Part shown: piece by piece, positions 5,585 through 6,973 of the stretch
How the letters are laid out: each line of letters opens with the position of its first letter
How positions within the stretch are numbered: position 1 is the first letter of the stretch
Source: Endozoicomonadaceae bacterium
GTDB taxonomy: Bacteria; Pseudomonadota; Gammaproteobacteria; Pseudomonadales; Endozoicomonadaceae
Direction: 5' to 3'
Assembly (NCBI GenBank): GCA_023146365.1
Contig: JAGLCE010000083.1
Coordinates: 1 to 6,973 of the forward strand
DNA length: 6,973 nucleotides
Notes under the pieces: generated by a model
Told to the model about the DNA's origin: nothing
The model's database searches: none
What the model saw: the letters and a program-made list of their open reading frames with translations, nothing else
Program-made: the position numbers and the translations under genes

Positions 5585-6804
5585 TGCCCTGTGATTCTTC
5601 CTACTCTGCTGAAAAACAACCGTTTGATATTACAATTATCGGTGGTGGCATCAATGGTTTGGCCATGGCGATGGCGTTGTCAAACACCACGCTTCGCATT
5701 GCTGTGGTCGACACAGGCTCGCTGACAGGCAGTGCCGATCCATTTGATCAGCATGATCCTCGTGTCTGCGCATTGACGGAATCTTCACGGCAGCTACTGG
5801 ATCGGCTGGGAGCTTGGGCATTGATGCGTGATGTTCGAGTCACGCCTTATACCCGTATGAAAGTCTGGGATTCTGACGGTGTCGGTCATATTACCTTTTC
5901 TGCGGAAGAGGCCGGTTTGTCGACGTTGGGACACATTGTTGAAAATCGTGTCACAACGAACGCATTACTCCAGCGTTTACATGAGACACCTGCCATTACC
6001 TTGCTGGGTAACACTGAGATAACATCATTGTTGCAGAATGCTGATGGTGTATTGCTCGCTACCAATGCGGACACAAGTCTACAAAGTCGACTGGTGATCG
6101 CCGCCGATGGTGCTAATTCGGCCATCCGTCGAATGGCCGGTATTCCGACCCGTGAATGGGATTATCAGCATCACGCTATTGTGACTACCGTTCAGACGGA
6201 ACGGTATCATCAAGACACCGCTTGGCAGGTTTTTATGCGTTCCGGACCGCTGGCGTTTCTGCCATTGCCCAGTATCGGTGAAGCACACTACTGTTCTATT
6301 GTCTGGTCGGTAGTGCCTGATCAAGCTCGACAATTGATGGCCATTTCTGAGGATGAATTTTGTTGCGCACTTGAGAGAGTGTTTGAGAGTCGACTGGGTA
6401 AGGTGTTGTCTACGGATCGCCGTTATTGCATGAATCTCAGGCAGCGACATGCTCGGCAGTATCACAGTGGGCGCATTGTGCTGGTGGGGGATGCGGCTCA
6501 TAGCATTCATCCGTTGGCAGGACAGGGGGTCAATCTTGGGCTGCTGGATGTTCGCGTGCTGGCAGAGGAGATATGTCATGCCTGCGGTCGGGGAGGGGAT
6601 TATGTCGATGATCTATTGCTGGCTCGTTATCAGCGTCGCAGGGAGCCTCATAACCTGATCGTCATGGGGGTTATGCAAGGATTTCAGCAGTTATTTGGCA
6701 GCAATCCGTTACTGTTTCGTTGGATACGTAATGCCAGTTTGAACCTGACAGACCAAATACCGTTCCTGAAAAAACAGATCGTTCGCCAAGTGATGAATCC
6801 ATAA
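5584..6804 (+). CDS. ubiI: FAD-dependent 2-octaprenylphenol hydroxylase (UbiI/VisC)
   Basis: A 406-residue FAD monooxygenase of the UbiH/UbiF/VisC family, expected to hydroxylate C5 of the ubiquinone ring precursor. Motifs are the Rossmann GGGING (20-25), the AADGANS block (173-179) and GDAAHSIHPLAGQGVN (302-317), whose Asp contacts the FAD ribityl chain. The partner UbiH has Asn at that site, so the two are diverged paralogues, not a recent duplication. The assignment as UbiI rather than another ring hydroxylase of the family rests mainly on its place directly after ubiH. The ATG is in the TGATG overlap with the ubiH stop, preceded by GGGAGG, so translation is coupled. The C-terminal 60 residues (FQQLFGSNPLLFRWIRN and following) match the helical tail of the family. 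No frame damage is seen. Confidence 0.93.
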   Translation: MPCDSSYSAEKQPFDITIIGGGINGLAMAMALSNTTLRIAVVDTGSLTGSADPFDQHDPRVCALTESSRQLLDRLGAWALMRDVRVTPYTRMKVWDSDGVGHITFSAEEAGLSTLGHIVENRVTTNALLQRLHETPAITLLGNTEITSLLQNADGVLLATNADTSLQSRLVIAADGANSAIRRMAGIPTREWDYQHHAIVTTVQTERYHQDTAWQVFMRSGPLAFLPLPSIGEAHYCSIVWSVVPDQARQLMAISEDEFCCALERVFESRLGKVLSTDRRYCMNLRQRHARQYHSGRIVLVGDAAHSIHPLAGQGVNLGLLDVRVLAEEICHACGRGGDYVDDLLLARYQRRREPHNLIVMGVMQGFQQLFGSNPLLFRWIRNASLNLTDQIPFLKKQIVRQVMNP

Positions 6805-6819
6805 CCGTTTTGAAAGGAT

Positions 6820-6838
6820 GGGTTCCACAGCCCTTTTT
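6820..6838 (+). terminator. Candidate intrinsic terminator after ubiI
   Basis: GGGTT pairs with AGCCC (one G-T wobble) around a four-base CCAC loop, followed directly by five T (6834-6838), 15 bases after the ubiI stop. The stem is short (five pairs), so termination may be partial. Its right arm is also part of the larger stem described at 6831-6894. Confidence 0.5.
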
Positions 6839-6894
6839 GCGTGCCACTGTATAGCAGTGGACGTGTTGATTAATACCGTGCAAAGAAGGGTTTT
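6831..6894 (+). other. Large two-stem structure downstream of ubiI
   Basis: CCCTTTTTGCGTG (6831-6843) pairs with CGTGCAAAGAAGGG (6877-6890): 13 pairs, two of them wobbles, with one bulged G. Enclosed right after the left arm is a perfect six-pair hairpin, CCACTG/CAGTGG (6844-6860). TTTT follows at 6891-6894. It shares CCC with the terminator at 6820-6838, so the two cannot form together. It may be a second terminator, a leader element of a gene beyond the window, or transcript-end protection. The remaining bases to 6973 show no recognisable gene. Confidence 0.45.
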
Positions 6895-6973
6895 AGAAGA
6901 TAGATATCGCTCGAAGTCTACATTGGGCAGTCGATTGCACTTACTTATGTGTTGGGTCTCGCCTGATGGTATT

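Noticed and set aside
6079..6579. Minus-strand frame of 166 codons inside ubiI
   Set aside because: It lies fully antisense to a well supported hydroxylase gene and shows no family features; it is a shadow of codon usage.
6671..6973. Minus-strand open frames reaching the right edge
   Set aside because: They overlap the end of ubiI, lack a clear start within the window and show no family resemblance.
6805..6973. Possible glycine riboswitch before a gcv operon
   Set aside because: The genomic context made this worth checking, but the conserved glycine aptamer blocks are not visible.

Overview
The window looks like an ordinary stretch of a gammaproteobacterial chromosome, about half G+C, outside the enteric bacteria. 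The main signature is a conserved housekeeping neighbourhood. On the minus strand, reading right to left, are a small coiled-coil gene of the TIGR02449 type, zapA, the 6S RNA gene (ssrS) and the 5-formyltetrahydrofolate cyclo-ligase gene (fau/ygfA). Diverging on the plus strand are a UPF0149/YgfB gene, pepP, ubiH and ubiI. A TIGR02449 gene next to zapA is, from general knowledge, more typical of Pseudomonadales/Oceanospirillales-like lineages than of E. coli. I cannot name the genus.

Layout. Positions 1-396 hold a broken remnant of an IS1380-like transposase that enters from the left edge and carries an in-frame stop. Positions 397-699 hold no convincing gene. Positions 700-1308 are fau (minus). 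Positions 1361-1547 are 6S RNA (minus), with a strong sigma-70 promoter at 1554-1581 and a long imperfect hairpin at 1581-1618 behind it. Positions 1629-1922 are zapA and 1924-2133 the small coiled-coil gene (both minus, one base apart). Positions 2134-2317 form a divergent control region with back-to-back candidate promoters. Then come ygfB (2318-2905), pepP (2969-4297), ubiH (4355-5584, ATG start preferred) and ubiI (5584-6804) on the plus strand. The last 169 bases hold a candidate terminator and an overlapping alternative stem, with no gene that I can recognise.

How it works together. The plus-strand operon combines two FAD-dependent ring hydroxylases of ubiquinone synthesis (UbiH and UbiI, overlapping by one base) with a proline aminopeptidase and a YgfB protein. 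The minus-strand set combines Z-ring assembly (ZapA and a coiled-coil partner candidate) with 6S RNA, the stationary-phase regulator of RNA polymerase, whose transcript probably continues into fau.

I found no sign of a new biological system. The points most worth a second look are the competing RNA structures after ubiI, the hairpin between zapA and the 6S promoter, the abutting Shine-Dalgarno of fau, and the decayed transposon at the left edge.
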